This document shows, one piece after another, positions 48,617 through 57,353 of a stretch of 64,000 nucleotides of DNA. Origin of the DNA: JBCBSZ01 sp039185015 (GTDB lineage Bacteria > Actinomycetota > Acidimicrobiia > Acidimicrobiales > Poriferisodalaceae); assembly GCA_039185015.1 (NCBI GenBank), contig JBCDAU010000020.1, positions 1 to 64,000 of the forward strand. Reading direction: 5' to 3'. Position 1 is the stretch's first letter. The number at the start of each line of letters is the position of its first letter. The notes beneath the pieces are model-generated. The model did not search any database and was not told the DNA's origin. It saw only the letters and a program-made list of their open reading frames with translations. The position numbers and the translations under genes are program-made.

Positions 48617-50332
48617 ATGCTCGATCTGATCCTTCGTGGCGGCCACGTCGCCGACGGGACCGGAGCCGAGGGAGCCGTCGGCGACGTCGGCATCCGCGAC
48701 GGCAAGATCGCTGCCGTCGGCAAGGTCGACGAGGACGCGGCCGAGGTCGTCGACGTCGACGGACTCGTCGTCGCACCGGGCTTCGTCGACATCCACACGC
48801 ACTACGACGCGCAGGCCTTCTGGGACACGACGCTCTCGCCGTCCCCGCTGCACGGCGTGACGACCGTGGTCGGCGGCAACTGCGGGTTCACCATCGCCCC
48901 GCTGGTGCCCGATGCCGGCGAGTACCTGAAGACGATGCTCGCCCGGGTCGAGGGCATGCCGCTCGAGTCGCTCGACCAGGGCGTGCCCTGGGACTGGACC
49001 TCGTTCGCCGAGTACCTCGACCGGCTGGACGGGCGGCTGTCGGTCAACGCCGGCTTCCTCGTGGGCCACTCGGCGATCCGGCGTGTCGTGATGGGGGAGG
49101 ACGCCACCTCGGGCCGGGCGCCGACCGCGGACGAGCGCGAGCGCATGCTCGGCCTGCTCCGGGAGGGCCTCGCCGCCGGTGGCATGGGCTTCTCGTCGAC
49201 CTGGTCACCGACCCACAACGACGCCGCCGGCGATCCGGTGCCGTCCCGCCACGCCGACGCCGACGAGCTCGTCGCGTTCTGCGAGGTGGTCAAGGAGTTC
49301 GCGGGCACGACCCTCGAGTTCCTCCCGACCTCAGGTGACTTCGAAGAGGAGCACTACGACGTCATGACCCGGATGTCGGTCGCCGCCGATCGTCCGCTCA
49401 ACTGGAACGTCCTCCAGGTCACCGCTCGCAACGGAGCGATGGTGGACAACCGCCTCGCCGCAGGCGACTACGCCGCCGAGCGGGGCGGCAAGGTGATCGC
49501 GCTGACGATCCCCGACGTCATCCGCCCCCGCCTCTGCTTCCAGACCGGGTTCGTGCTCGACGCGCTCCCCGGCTGGGCCAAGCCGATGGCGCTGCCCGAC
49601 GACGAGAAGCTGCGGCTGCTCGCCGACCCGGAGCGGCGGGCCGAGCTGAACGAGCTCGCGCAGTCCGAGACGGGACCGCTCCGCGGGGTCGCCCGCTGGG
49701 AGGGCATGACCCTCGTCGAGTGCTTCACCGACGAGACGAGGCGCTTCGAGGGCGGCACGGTCGGCGACGCGGCGACCGAGATGGGCCTGTCCCCGTGGGA
49801 CGCCCTCTGCCAGATCGCCGTGCTCGACGAGCTGCGGACCGGCTTCAGCCCGCCGGCACGCGGCGACAGCGACGACGACTGGGCTCGCCGGGTGGAGGTG
49901 TGGCGCGACCCGAGGGCCATCGTCGGTGCCTCCGACGCAGGCGCCCACCTCGACCTGCTGGCCACGTTCAACTACTCGACGACCCTGCTCGCCGAGACGG
50001 TCCGCAAGCGCCCGCTGCTCTCGGTCGACGAGGCCGTCCGGATGCTGACCGACGACCAGGCCCGCCTGTACGGCATCACCGGGCGGGGTCGTCTCGCTCC
50101 GGGTTGGGCCGCCGACATCGTCGTGTTCGATCCGGCGACGATCGGCCCGGGGCCGGTCCACACCCGTGATGACCTGCCCGGCGGTGCCGGCCGGCTCTAC
50201 GGCGAGGCCGAGGGCATCGAGCGGGTCTACGTCAACGGCACGCAGATCGTGCGCGGTCGGGAGATGACCGAGGCCCGCCCCGGCACCCTGCTCCGCTCCG
50301 GCCGCGACACCGAGACCGTCACCGCGAGCTGA
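48617..50332 (+). CDS. N-acyl-D-amino-acid deacylase family amidohydrolase
   Basis: 571 residues. LDLILRGGHVADGTGAEGA opens the small beta domain. The HxH of the binuclear zinc site is in GFVDIHTHYDAQAFWD, CGFTIAPLVP follows, and IVGASDAGAHLDLLATF holds the late catalytic Asp. The family hydrolyses N-acyl-D-amino acids and related amides, often in pathways for D-amino acids or modified peptides. A GAGGGGAGGG ribosome site precedes ATG 48617. A terminator and the convergent rhodanese gene follow. Confidence 0.9.
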   Translation: MLDLILRGGHVADGTGAEGAVGDVGIRDGKIAAVGKVDEDAAEVVDVDGLVVAPGFVDIHTHYDAQAFWDTTLSPSPLHGVTTVVGGNCGFTIAPLVPDAGEYLKTMLARVEGMPLESLDQGVPWDWTSFAEYLDRLDGRLSVNAGFLVGHSAIRRVVMGEDATSGRAPTADERERMLGLLREGLAAGGMGFSSTWSPTHNDAAGDPVPSRHADADELVAFCEVVKEFAGTTLEFLPTSGDFEEEHYDVMTRMSVAADRPLNWNVLQVTARNGAMVDNRLAAGDYAAERGGKVIALTIPDVIRPRLCFQTGFVLDALPGWAKPMALPDDEKLRLLADPERRAELNELAQSETGPLRGVARWEGMTLVECFTDETRRFEGGTVGDAATEMGLSPWDALCQIAVLDELRTGFSPPARGDSDDDWARRVEVWRDPRAIVGASDAGAHLDLLATFNYSTTLLAETVRKRPLLSVDEAVRMLTDDQARLYGITGRGRLAPGWAADIVVFDPATIGPGPVHTRDDLPGGAGRLYGEAEGIERVYVNGTQIVRGREMTEARPGTLLRSGRDTETVTAS

Positions 50333-50351
50333 GCTCTCCCCCCGGCGTGGT

Positions 50352-50381
50352 CCCGGAGCCCCACGAGCTCGGGGCTCCGGG
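50352..50381. terminator. bidirectional terminator hairpin
   Basis: CCCGGAGCCCC (50352-50362) and its exact complement at 50371-50381 form a perfect 11-bp stem with an 8-nt loop. It sits between the convergent amidohydrolase and rhodanese genes. Confidence 0.75.
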
Positions 50382-50393
50382 GCCCCGCCCGGG

Positions 50394-50765
50394 TCATGAA
50401 CTCAGCTCGAAGCCCTCGTCGAGCCAGCCGGTCACGCCGCCGATCATCTTCTGGACCGGACGCCCGAGGCGGGCGAGGCGGAGCGCCGCTCGATCCGCGC
50501 CGTTGCAGTGCGGTCCGTTGCAGTAGACGACGTAGCGCGTGTCGGCCGGCCAGGCGGCGAGGGCCACCTCGTCGATCTCGCCGTGCGGGAGGTTGACGGC
50601 GCCGTCGACGTGGCCGCGCGCGAAGGCCTCGGCCGAGCGCACGTCGAGCAGGACGAAGCCGGGATCACCGGTCGTCATCGCCTCGTGGGTGTCCCAGCAG
50701 TCGGTCTCGAGCTCCAGCAGGCGGGAGAAGTGGACGACGGCATCGGTGGTGGTCAGCGTGGTCAT
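50394..50765 (-). CDS. rhodanese-like domain protein
   Basis: 123 residues, a single rhodanese domain. VLLDVRSAEAFARGHVDGAVNLP is the CH2A-type motif, and the active-site cysteine C82 lies in VVYCNGPHCNGAD. It would transfer sulfane sulfur to thiols or act as a sulfur relay. It is divergent from an FtrA-type regulator, an arrangement seen in other bacteria, so it is likely the regulator's target. Confidence 0.9.
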   Translation of the reverse strand: MTTLTTTDAVVHFSRLLELETDCWDTHEAMTTGDPGFVLLDVRSAEAFARGHVDGAVNLPHGEIDEVALAAWPADTRYVVYCNGPHCNGADRAALRLARLGRPVQKMIGGVTGWLDEGFELSS

Positions 50766-50809
50766 GACGCCAGGTTCTCCGCTGTCCGACCGACCGACCA
50801 GTGGCAGAG

Positions 50810-51796
50810 ATGCCCATGATCGACGAGAATCTGCCAGTGCCCACCGATCCGCTCGACGTCGCGATCGTCGCCTACGACGGACTCTGCACCTTCGAGTTCG
50901 GCATCGCCGTCGAGCTGTTCGCGCTCCCCCGGCCCGAGCTCGGCGACGGCTGGTATCGAGCGGCGGTGGTCGCCGAGTCGAGCGGCCCGATGCGGGCCAC
51001 CGGTGGTCTGACCGTCACTGCCGACGCCGAGCTCGACCGCCTGCGCCGATCCGGGACGATCGTGATCCCCGGTTGGACCGGTGACCCGTCCCCGCCCGTC
51101 GTCGAGGCGGTGGCCGCCTCACACGCCGACGGTGCCCGGATCATGACGATCTGCTCGGGGGTCTTCCTCCTCGCGGCCACGGGCCTGCTCGACGGACGTC
51201 GGGCGACGACCCACTGGCGCCACCTCGACCGACTCCGCCGCGAGCATCCGGAGGTCCGCATCGAGTCGAACGTGCTCTACGTCGACGAGGGCGAGCTCGT
51301 CACCTCGGCGGGGAGCGCTGCCGGGATCGACGCCGGTCTGCACCTGATCCGTCGCGACCACGGCGCGGCGATCGCCAACCAGGTGGCCAGGCGGCTGGTC
51401 GTCCCACCGCACCGCGACGGCGGACAGCGGCAGTACGTGCCCGAGCCGATCGCACCGGTCGACGCCGATGCCGTGATCGCCGAGGTGTGTGACTGGGCCG
51501 TCGAGCACCTCGCCGAACCGCTCTCGGTTCCGATGCTCGCCGAACGAGCCGGGCAGTCGCCGCGGACCTTCGCACGCCGCTTCGGCGAGGCGACCGGCAC
51601 GACGCCGAAGCGGTGGCTGGTCGAGCAGCGGGTGCTCGCCGCCCGCCGACTGCTCGAGACGACGTCGGCGTCGGTCGAGGAGATCGCCGGCCTCGTCGGG
51701 TTCGGATCGACGGTGACGCTCCGCGAACGGCTCCACGCCTCGATCGGGGTCACCCCGACGATCTACCGGCAACGCTTCTCGGCGCTGGGCGGCTGA
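50810..51796 (+). CDS. ftrA: FtrA/GlxA-type AraC-family transcriptional regulator
   Basis: About 328 residues. The N-terminal half is a DJ-1/PfpI-like domain (VAIVAYDGLCTFEFGIAVEL, MTICSGVFLLAATGLLDGRR with its conserved cysteine, ATTHWRHLDRL). The C-terminal half has two AraC HTH units (LSVPMLAERAGQSPRTFARR and SVEEIAGLVGFGSTVTLRER). This is the FtrA/GlxA architecture. The start is ATG 50810; ATG 50816 and GTG 50801 are alternatives. It probably regulates the divergent rhodanese gene. Confidence 0.88.
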   Translation: MPMIDENLPVPTDPLDVAIVAYDGLCTFEFGIAVELFALPRPELGDGWYRAAVVAESSGPMRATGGLTVTADAELDRLRRSGTIVIPGWTGDPSPPVVEAVAASHADGARIMTICSGVFLLAATGLLDGRRATTHWRHLDRLRREHPEVRIESNVLYVDEGELVTSAGSAAGIDAGLHLIRRDHGAAIANQVARRLVVPPHRDGGQRQYVPEPIAPVDADAVIAEVCDWAVEHLAEPLSVPMLAERAGQSPRTFARRFGEATGTTPKRWLVEQRVLAARRLLETTSASVEEIAGLVGFGSTVTLRERLHASIGVTPTIYRQRFSALGG

Positions 51797-51814
51797 CCGG
51801 CGGCGCCCGGACGC

Positions 51815-52963
51815 TCAGCGCTGGGCGGCGGACGGGCGTTCAGCCGGTCGCTCGCCGCGCACCGGGACCACGGCCGCGATGACACCGACGATCGTGGCGC
51901 TCACGGCGAGCAACGCGGCGGCGACCCAGCCGAGCGATGCGATCGACCCGGCCGACACGAGCGCACCGCCGAGCGCCGGGCCGACGACGCGACCGACGGC
52001 CATCACGGCCTGCGCGTCGCCCGCCCGCTGCTCGGGATAGGCGGAGCGCCCGGCGAGGATGTCGAAGGTCGCCGGCATGGCCACGAAGAAGAACAGGCCC
52101 CAGACGGCGACGGCGACGAGGAAGACGACCGACGACTCGGTTCGTGCGATGGTGACGGCCAGCACGGCGATGCCGAAGACCGCAGCCGGGGCGGTCCAGG
52201 CAGGTCGGCGCAGTCGGCTGGCGACGAGGCCGGCCGCCGAGTTCGCCGTCATGGCGGCGGAGATGGTCAGCGCGCTCAGCCCGAGCCGCTCGGCGCCGAT
52301 GACCGCCACGAACACGAACACGGACGAACCGCCGGTCGTGAAGAGCGCGAGCGCGACGAGCAGGAGCACGGCGGCCCGGACCCTCGGGGCCGGACCGGAC
52401 GGCCGCTCGATCGCGGCCGTCGACGGCTCGAGCGGGAGGGCGAGCGGGATCAGCGAGGCCGTGGCGATGAGTGCGAAGGTCGCCCCCGCCCCGACCGTGC
52501 TGGTCACCCAGGCGACCAGCGGCGTCGTGACGATCGCGACGAGCGGGGTGGCGATGTTGAGCTCGTTGGTCCGGCGCCGGTCGCCGAACGCCTCGCGCCA
52601 GGCGAGCCAGGCGATCACGCCGAGTCCGACGCCGGAGAGCACGCGGAGGCCGAGCAGCAGCTCCCAGGCGGGCAGCAGCGACGCGATGCCGTTGGCCATC
52701 GCCACGAGGACGATCGCTCCGATCGCGGTGTGCTGGGCAGCCGGGAGCAGCCGGGGAAGCAGCCAGCTCCCGATGACGAAGCCGGCCAACTGGGCGGTGG
52801 CGATCAGTCCGGCGACCCCGACGTCGACGTCCAGTTCCTCCGCGACCCCGGGGATCAGGAAGGGGGTGGCGACGAACGTGGCCGTGCCGATCGCGAGCGC
52901 GACGAGGAGCCCGGCCGGGACGGTCGGGCGCGCCGCGTCGACGATGCGATGGGGAACGTGCAC
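51815..52963 (-). CDS. major facilitator superfamily transporter
   Basis: 382 residues with twelve hydrophobic segments. ATAQLAGFVIGSWLLPRLLP and LRVLSGVGLGVIAWLAWREAFGDRR give the motif-A/loop 2-3 region of drug-efflux-like MFS proteins, and AMPATFDILAGRSAYPEQRAGDAQAV lies in the second half. The substrate is unknown; sugar, drug or amino-acid efflux are all possible. It starts at GTG 52963. Confidence 0.87.
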   Translation of the reverse strand: MHVPHRIVDAARPTVPAGLLVALAIGTATFVATPFLIPGVAEELDVDVGVAGLIATAQLAGFVIGSWLLPRLLPAAQHTAIGAIVLVAMANGIASLLPAWELLLGLRVLSGVGLGVIAWLAWREAFGDRRRTNELNIATPLVAIVTTPLVAWVTSTVGAGATFALIATASLIPLALPLEPSTAAIERPSGPAPRVRAAVLLLVALALFTTGGSSVFVFVAVIGAERLGLSALTISAAMTANSAAGLVASRLRRPAWTAPAAVFGIAVLAVTIARTESSVVFLVAVAVWGLFFFVAMPATFDILAGRSAYPEQRAGDAQAVMAVGRVVGPALGGALVSAGSIASLGWVAAALLAVSATIVGVIAAVVPVRGERPAERPSAAQR

Positions 52964-53043
52964 ACCGCGAGTGTGGGGCCGGGGCTCGGAGATCCCTCCC
53001 GGCGACGGTGGTGATCTCCGTCACCGGTCCGCCAGGACCGACG

Positions 53044-54024
53044 TCAGCGGTCGAGGAACTCCAGGAGCAGGCGGTTCGTCTCCTCCGGGGCCTCCTGCTG
53101 GACCCAGTGACCGGCGCCCGGGATCAGGTGGTTGCCGTGGAAGTCGGTGCATCGCTCGGGGTGCGCCTCGATGTCGACCGCGGTGATCGCGACGACGCTG
53201 TCGAGCGCGCCGGCGATGAAGCTGCTCGGCACGGTGATCGGCAGGTCGGCCCACGCCGAGAGGAGGCGGTTCGACCGGTCGAAGTTGCGGTACCAGTTGA
53301 GCCCGCCGCGGAAGCCGGAGGTCCGGAACACGTCGAGGTAGACAGCCAGGTCCTCCTCGGAGAGCCATGCCGGGGTCGTCGCCGGCGGCTCGCTGAGCGA
53401 CTCGCTGAAGGTCGTCGCGGTGCCGCCGGCCATGCCGGTGGCGACGCCCGGGTCGGTGTAGAGGGTGCGGAGGATCGACTCGGCGTTGGCGTCGAGGTCC
53501 TCGTGCGCGTCGGGTTGCTGGAAGAACAGCATGTAGTGGAACTGGCCGGCGTAGACCATGGCCAGCGCCTCCATGGGCGGCCCCGGCATGCCGGCGATCC
53601 GGAAGCCGGGCGAGTACGGGACCGACATCCCGCAGACGGCGTGGAACATGTCGGGGCGCAACAGCGCGGCCGGCCAGGTCACCAACGAGCCCCAGTCGTG
53701 ACCGACGAGCGTGGCCTGCTCCCGGCCGAGCGCTCCGACGACGCCGACGAGGTCACCAACGACGTCGAGCACGGTGTACCGCTCGGTCTCCTCGGGGCAC
53801 GACGACGTGTTGTAGCCACGACCATCGGGCGCGGCGACGCGGTAGCCGGCCTCGGCCAGTGCCGTGATCTGGTGGCGCCACGAGTACCAGCACTCGGGCC
53901 AACCGTGCTGGAGGAGCACGAGCTCGCCGTCCTCGGGGCCGGCCAGCGCGACGTGGAGCTCGATGCCGTTGACGGCGAGCGTCCGGTGCTCGACCACGCC
54001 GCCGAGATCGGGGTGATCGGCCAT
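53044..54024 (-). CDS. epoxide hydrolase-type alpha/beta hydrolase
   Basis: 326 residues. The oxyanion motif LLQHGWPECWYSWRHQI (HGWP, residues 40-43), the aspartate nucleophile D110 in LVGHDWGSLVTWP and the catalytic histidine in PGAGHWVQQEAPEE are the soluble epoxide hydrolase signature. Cap-domain tyrosines (QFHYMLFFQQ and LNWYRNFDRS) could polarise the epoxide. It would convert epoxides to diols; a haloalkane or ester substrate is less likely. TAGGGT ends 6 nt before ATG 54024, a leaderless-type start. Confidence 0.9.
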   Translation of the reverse strand: MADHPDLGGVVEHRTLAVNGIELHVALAGPEDGELVLLQHGWPECWYSWRHQITALAEAGYRVAAPDGRGYNTSSCPEETERYTVLDVVGDLVGVVGALGREQATLVGHDWGSLVTWPAALLRPDMFHAVCGMSVPYSPGFRIAGMPGPPMEALAMVYAGQFHYMLFFQQPDAHEDLDANAESILRTLYTDPGVATGMAGGTATTFSESLSEPPATTPAWLSEEDLAVYLDVFRTSGFRGGLNWYRNFDRSNRLLSAWADLPITVPSSFIAGALDSVVAITAVDIEAHPERCTDFHGNHLIPGAGHWVQQEAPEETNRLLLEFLDR

Positions 54025-54030
54025 GCCGAG

Positions 54031-54036
54031 ACCCTA
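54031..54036 (-). promoter_or_regulatory. candidate -10 box, leaderless start of the epoxide hydrolase gene
   Basis: TAGGGT on the minus strand ends 6 nt before ATG 54024, inside the 26-bp gap after the small 65-residue gene. Confidence 0.55.
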
Positions 54037-54050
54037 GGTGGCGCGGTGCG

Positions 54051-54248
54051 TCACCCGTGCCGGTTGCGGACGCGCTCCAGGAGGAGGTCGACCTGGGGGT
54101 CGTCGATGATCTCGGCGAGGTGCTCGGCCAGCTCGATGCCGACCTCGTCGAGCTCGGGCAGCTCCTCGGGCCGCACGACGACGTCCCGAAGGTCGACGAG
54201 CGGGTCGCGGAGGTCGATGCGGCGGCGCTGGCGTCCGGGAGGGGTCAT
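54051..54248 (-). CDS. small acidic/basic protein of unknown function (65 residues)
   Basis: MTPPGRQRRRIDLRDPLVDL begins a basic N-terminus; the C-terminal half PEELPELDEVGIELAEHLAE is acidic and amphipathic and ends LLLERVRNRHG. Its composition looks like real coding sequence rather than a shadow frame. It has no ribosome site of its own; its ATG overlaps the stop of an upstream 10-codon leader (ATGA), whose AGGGAGGAAG site is strong. No family recognised. Confidence 0.55.
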   Translation of the reverse strand: MTPPGRQRRRIDLRDPLVDLRDVVVRPEELPELDEVGIELAEHLAEIIDDPQVDLLLERVRNRHG

Positions 54249-54277
54249 CGTCCGCACCTGAGCATCGTGGTCGTCAT
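54245..54277 (-). CDS. 10-codon leader peptide coupled to the small protein gene
   Basis: After AGGGAGGAAG, ATG 54277 opens MTTTMLRCGR and stops at TGA 54247-54245, overlapping the ATG of the 65-residue gene. This repeats the arrangement at 752-796: strong ribosome site, very short frame, ATGA junction. Confidence 0.4.
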   Translation of the reverse strand: MTTTMLRCGR

Positions 54278-54385
54278 CGCGCTTCCTCCCTGGGGCTGGT
54301 CCACCCTGGACCGGGGCCCAGCCTCCCCCGATCGGCCACAACCCGGGCACGGGCCAACTCCAACCCCGGCCCAACCAGGGCGGCC

Positions 54386-54400
54386 GTCCCACCGTGGGAC
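54386..54400. promoter_or_regulatory. palindrome upstream of the pirin gene
   Basis: GTCCCACCGTGGGAC has perfect 7-bp arms and ends 10 nt before the TTG start of the pirin gene. It may be an operator or, if transcribed, an RNA hairpin. Confidence 0.35.
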
Positions 54401-54410
54401 ACTGACCTCC

Positions 54411-55274
54411 TTGAGCGATGCCATCGAGCTGACGATCGAGCCCCGCACCCGCCCCGTCGGCAACGGGTCGGTGCGACGACTGCTCCCCTTCCGACTCCGC
54501 CGAATGGTCGGGCCGTTCGTCTTCTGTGATCTCTTCGGACCGGAGGACCTGGCGCCGGGGCAGGGCATGAACGTCGACGCCCATCCCCACATCGGGCTGT
54601 CGACGCTCACCTACCTGCTCGCCGGCAGGGCGGTGCACCGCGACTCGACCGGCGCGGTGCAAGACATCGAGGCCGGTGCGGTCAACTGGATGACGGCCGG
54701 CTCCGGGGTGACGCACACCGAACGCAGCCATCCCGACGACGTCGCCTCGACCGTCCCCCACTTCGGTGTGCAGACGTGGGTCGCGCTGCCGGACGGGGGC
54801 GAGGACGTCCCGGCCGGCTTCGAGCACTGCCCTGCCGACGCGGTCCCGGTCGACCACCTCGCCGGGGCCCAGGTCCGCCTGGCCGTCGGATCGGGCTTCG
54901 GCGCCGCCGCGCCGATCACCGGTTCCTCGCCGCTCGTGCTCGCCGAGCTTCGACTCGACGACGGCGCCCTCTCGCTGCCGGGCGACCACCCCGAGCGCGC
55001 CGTGCTCGCGCTGTCCGATGGACTGACGCTCGCCGATCGGGAGCTCCCGGTCGGCCACCTCGCCGTGCTCGACCCGGCGGCGACGCCGGAGCTGCGGGGC
55101 ACCGGCACGGCGATGCTCCTCGGCGGTGACCCGGTCGGCGCCCGCCACATCTGGTGGAACTTCGTGCACTCCGAGCCCGAGCGGATCGAGGAGGCCAAGG
55201 CCTCGTGGACCGACCAGCGGTTCCCGCTCGTGCCCGGCGACCACGAGCCCTGGGTGCCCCTACCCGGATCGTGA
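54411..55274 (+). CDS. pirin family protein
   Basis: 287 residues of two cupin domains. RLLPFRLRRMVGPFVFCDLF is followed by the metal motif NVDAHPHIGLSTLTYLLAG, with HPH as iron ligands, and by GAVNWMTAGSGVTHTERSHP. Bacterial pirins can act as quercetinase-like dioxygenases or redox-sensing cofactors. The start is taken as TTG 54411; no ATG or GTG in frame is better placed, and no ribosome site is evident. It is 99 nt before the ring-opening amidohydrolase gene. Confidence 0.88.
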   Translation: MSDAIELTIEPRTRPVGNGSVRRLLPFRLRRMVGPFVFCDLFGPEDLAPGQGMNVDAHPHIGLSTLTYLLAGRAVHRDSTGAVQDIEAGAVNWMTAGSGVTHTERSHPDDVASTVPHFGVQTWVALPDGGEDVPAGFEHCPADAVPVDHLAGAQVRLAVGSGFGAAAPITGSSPLVLAELRLDDGALSLPGDHPERAVLALSDGLTLADRELPVGHLAVLDPAATPELRGTGTAMLLGGDPVGARHIWWNFVHSEPERIEEAKASWTDQRFPLVPGDHEPWVPLPGS

Positions 55275-55335
55275 ACGCTGGATGACCCCTGCACCGCGCC
55301 CGCCGGTCACGGCTCGGAAGCGGGTCGACACGCCG

Positions 55336-55341
55336 TAGCAT
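55336..55341 (+). promoter_or_regulatory. candidate -10 box of the amidohydrolase-carbamate kinase operon
   Basis: TAGCAT lies 32 nt before ATG 55374, allowing a short 5' UTR that includes the GGAGGAGAACGGAG ribosome region. No good -35 is visible. Confidence 0.35.
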
Positions 55342-55373
55342 CGTCCGCTCCACCGGAGGAGAACGGAGCCACC

Positions 55374-56471
55374 ATGCCGGTCCTGGCCCACAAGGTCGTC
55401 ATCGAGTCGGTCACCGACGCCAGCGGCCTGAGCCGCCTCATCGACGACGGGGTGTTCACGGCCGACGAGGTCGTCGCCGTCATCGGCAAGACCGAGGGCA
55501 ACGGCGGGGTCAACGACTACACCCGCATCCTCGCCGACGACGCGTTCCGCGGCGTGCTCCAGGAGCAGGGCACGCGCAGCGTCGACGAGATCAAGCAGAT
55601 CCCGATGGCGTGGTCGGGCGGCACCGACGGCGTCATCTGCCCGCACGCCACCGTCTTCGCTCAGGTCGACGGTCCGGCCGGGCCGGCTGACGAGTCCCGG
55701 CTGACGATCGGCATCGCGATGAGCGACGTGATCGCCCCGGAGGACATCGGTCGTCCGAAGATGGTCGAGACCTGTGCCGAGGGTGTGCGCCGGGCCATGG
55801 CGGCCGCCGGCATCTCCGATCCAGCCGACGTGCACTACGTCCAGACCAAGACACCACTGCTGACCATCGAGACGATCAACGACGCCCACACCCGCGGCGA
55901 GACCGTCGCCACCGAGGAACCCCTCGACTCGATGAACCTCTCCAACGGCACGACCGCCCTGGGCATCGCCGTCGCCCTCGGCGAGATCGAGATGCCGATC
56001 GCCGAGCAGATCGGCCACGACCTCTCGCTCTACTCGTCGGTGGCCTCGTGCTCGTCGGGTGTGGAGCTCGACCGAGCGCAGATCGTGGTGGTCGGCAACG
56101 CGCCCGGTGCCGGCGGGCCGTTCCGCATCGGCCACTCCAAGATGGATGACGCCCTCGACGCGGAGGGCATCTGGGAAGCGATCCGCAGCGCCGGTCTGGA
56201 GCTTCCCGACCGTCCCCATCCGGACGATCTCGGCGACCGGCTCGTGAACGTGTTCCTGAAGTGCGAGGCCGACCCCACCGCTTCCGTGCGGGGCCGGCGC
56301 CAGGTGTCGCTCAACGACTCCGACGTCCACCACCACCGCCAGATCAAGTCCGCGGTGGGCGGCGTGGCCGCCTCGGTGACGGGCGATCCGGCGGTGTTCG
56401 TCTCGGTGGCCGCGCTCCACCAGGGCCCCTCCGGTGGCGGTCCGGTGGCTGCCATCGTGCGGATGGACTGA
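55374..56471 (+). CDS. ring-opening amidohydrolase (barbiturase / cyanuric acid hydrolase family)
   Basis: 365 residues, the AtzD/barbiturase length. The threefold repeat architecture shows in GKTEGNGGVNDYTR (K39, E41), the serines of IPMAWSGGTDGVICPH, LYSSVASCSSGVELDR and ALHQGPSGGGPVAAI, matching the Ser-Lys dyads of the family. It hydrolyses a cyclic imide ring: barbituric acid to ureidomalonate, or cyanuric acid to carboxybiuret; sequence alone does not decide. It is the first gene of an operon with carbamate kinase and FdrA-type carbamoyltransferase genes, which favours a product with a terminal ureido group. Confidence 0.9.
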   Translation: MPVLAHKVVIESVTDASGLSRLIDDGVFTADEVVAVIGKTEGNGGVNDYTRILADDAFRGVLQEQGTRSVDEIKQIPMAWSGGTDGVICPHATVFAQVDGPAGPADESRLTIGIAMSDVIAPEDIGRPKMVETCAEGVRRAMAAAGISDPADVHYVQTKTPLLTIETINDAHTRGETVATEEPLDSMNLSNGTTALGIAVALGEIEMPIAEQIGHDLSLYSSVASCSSGVELDRAQIVVVGNAPGAGGPFRIGHSKMDDALDAEGIWEAIRSAGLELPDRPHPDDLGDRLVNVFLKCEADPTASVRGRRQVSLNDSDVHHHRQIKSAVGGVAASVTGDPAVFVSVAALHQGPSGGGPVAAIVRMD

Positions 56472-56480
56472 CGCCTCGTC

Positions 56481-57353
56481 ATGCGCCTGGTCGTCGCGCT
56501 CGGCGGCAACGCGATCGCGCCCGCGGGTACGGGCGGGAGCGCGCCCGAGCAGACGGCGACGATCAGCGCGGCGGCCGGACCGCTCGCCGACCTCGTGGCC
56601 GATGGGCACGACCTCGTCCTGACCCACGGCAACGGTCCCCAGGTCGGCAACCTGCTGGTCAAGAACGAGCTCGCCGCCGACATCGTCCCCGCGATGCCGC
56701 TCGACTGGTGCGTCGCCCAGACCCAGGCCACGATCGGCTTCACGATGACCACGGCCCTGGAGGCCGCCCTCGCCGCTCGTCGCGTCGATCGGCCCGTCGT
56801 GCCGATCGTCAGTCGCGTGCTCGTCGATGCCGACGACCCGGCCTTCCACCATCCGACCAAGCCGATCGGCAAGTGGCAGCCCGACGGCACCCGTCGGCTC
56901 GTGCCCTCCCCCGAGCCACAGGAGCTGCTCGACCGGCGTGCGCTCGAGGTGCTGATGCGGGGCGGTGCGCTGGTGGTGGCCGCCGGTGGTGGCGGCATCC
57001 CGATGATCGAGACGCCGGAGGGGCTCCGCGGCGTCGAGGCCGTCATCGACAAGGACCGCTGCGCCGACCTCCTCGCTCGTACCGTCGATGCCGACCGACT
57101 GGTCATCCTCACCGACGTCGAGGCGGTGGCGGTCGCCTTCGGGACCCCGGACCAGCGTCCGCTCCACGACGTCTCCGCCGATGAGCTCGGCCGTCTCCTC
57201 GCGGACGGTGAGTTCGCCGACGGTTCGATGCGGCCGAAGGTCGAGGCCGTCGTGCGCTTCGTCGACCGGACCGGACGGACGGCCGCGATCGGCGCCTTGG
57301 AGCAGCTCGCCGAGGTCGTCGCCGGCCGGTCCGGTACCCGCGTGCACCCATGA
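56481..57353 (+). CDS. carbamate kinase
   Basis: 290 residues, ArcC/YbcF-like. LVVALGGNAIAPAG, LVLTHGNGPQVGNLL, VVPIVSRVLVD, KPIGKW, VVAAGGGGIPMIE and AVIDKDRCADLLARTVDADR are the carbamate kinase motifs. It transfers the phosphoryl group of carbamoyl phosphate to ADP, giving ATP, ammonia and CO2. It begins 9 nt after the amidohydrolase and overlaps the DUF2877 gene by ATGA. In E. coli the corresponding kinase (YbcF/AllK) sits with FdrA-YlbE-YlbF. Confidence 0.92.
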   Translation: MRLVVALGGNAIAPAGTGGSAPEQTATISAAAGPLADLVADGHDLVLTHGNGPQVGNLLVKNELAADIVPAMPLDWCVAQTQATIGFTMTTALEAALAARRVDRPVVPIVSRVLVDADDPAFHHPTKPIGKWQPDGTRRLVPSPEPQELLDRRALEVLMRGGALVVAAGGGGIPMIETPEGLRGVEAVIDKDRCADLLARTVDADRLVILTDVEAVAVAFGTPDQRPLHDVSADELGRLLADGEFADGSMRPKVEAVVRFVDRTGRTAAIGALEQLAEVVAGRSGTRVHP

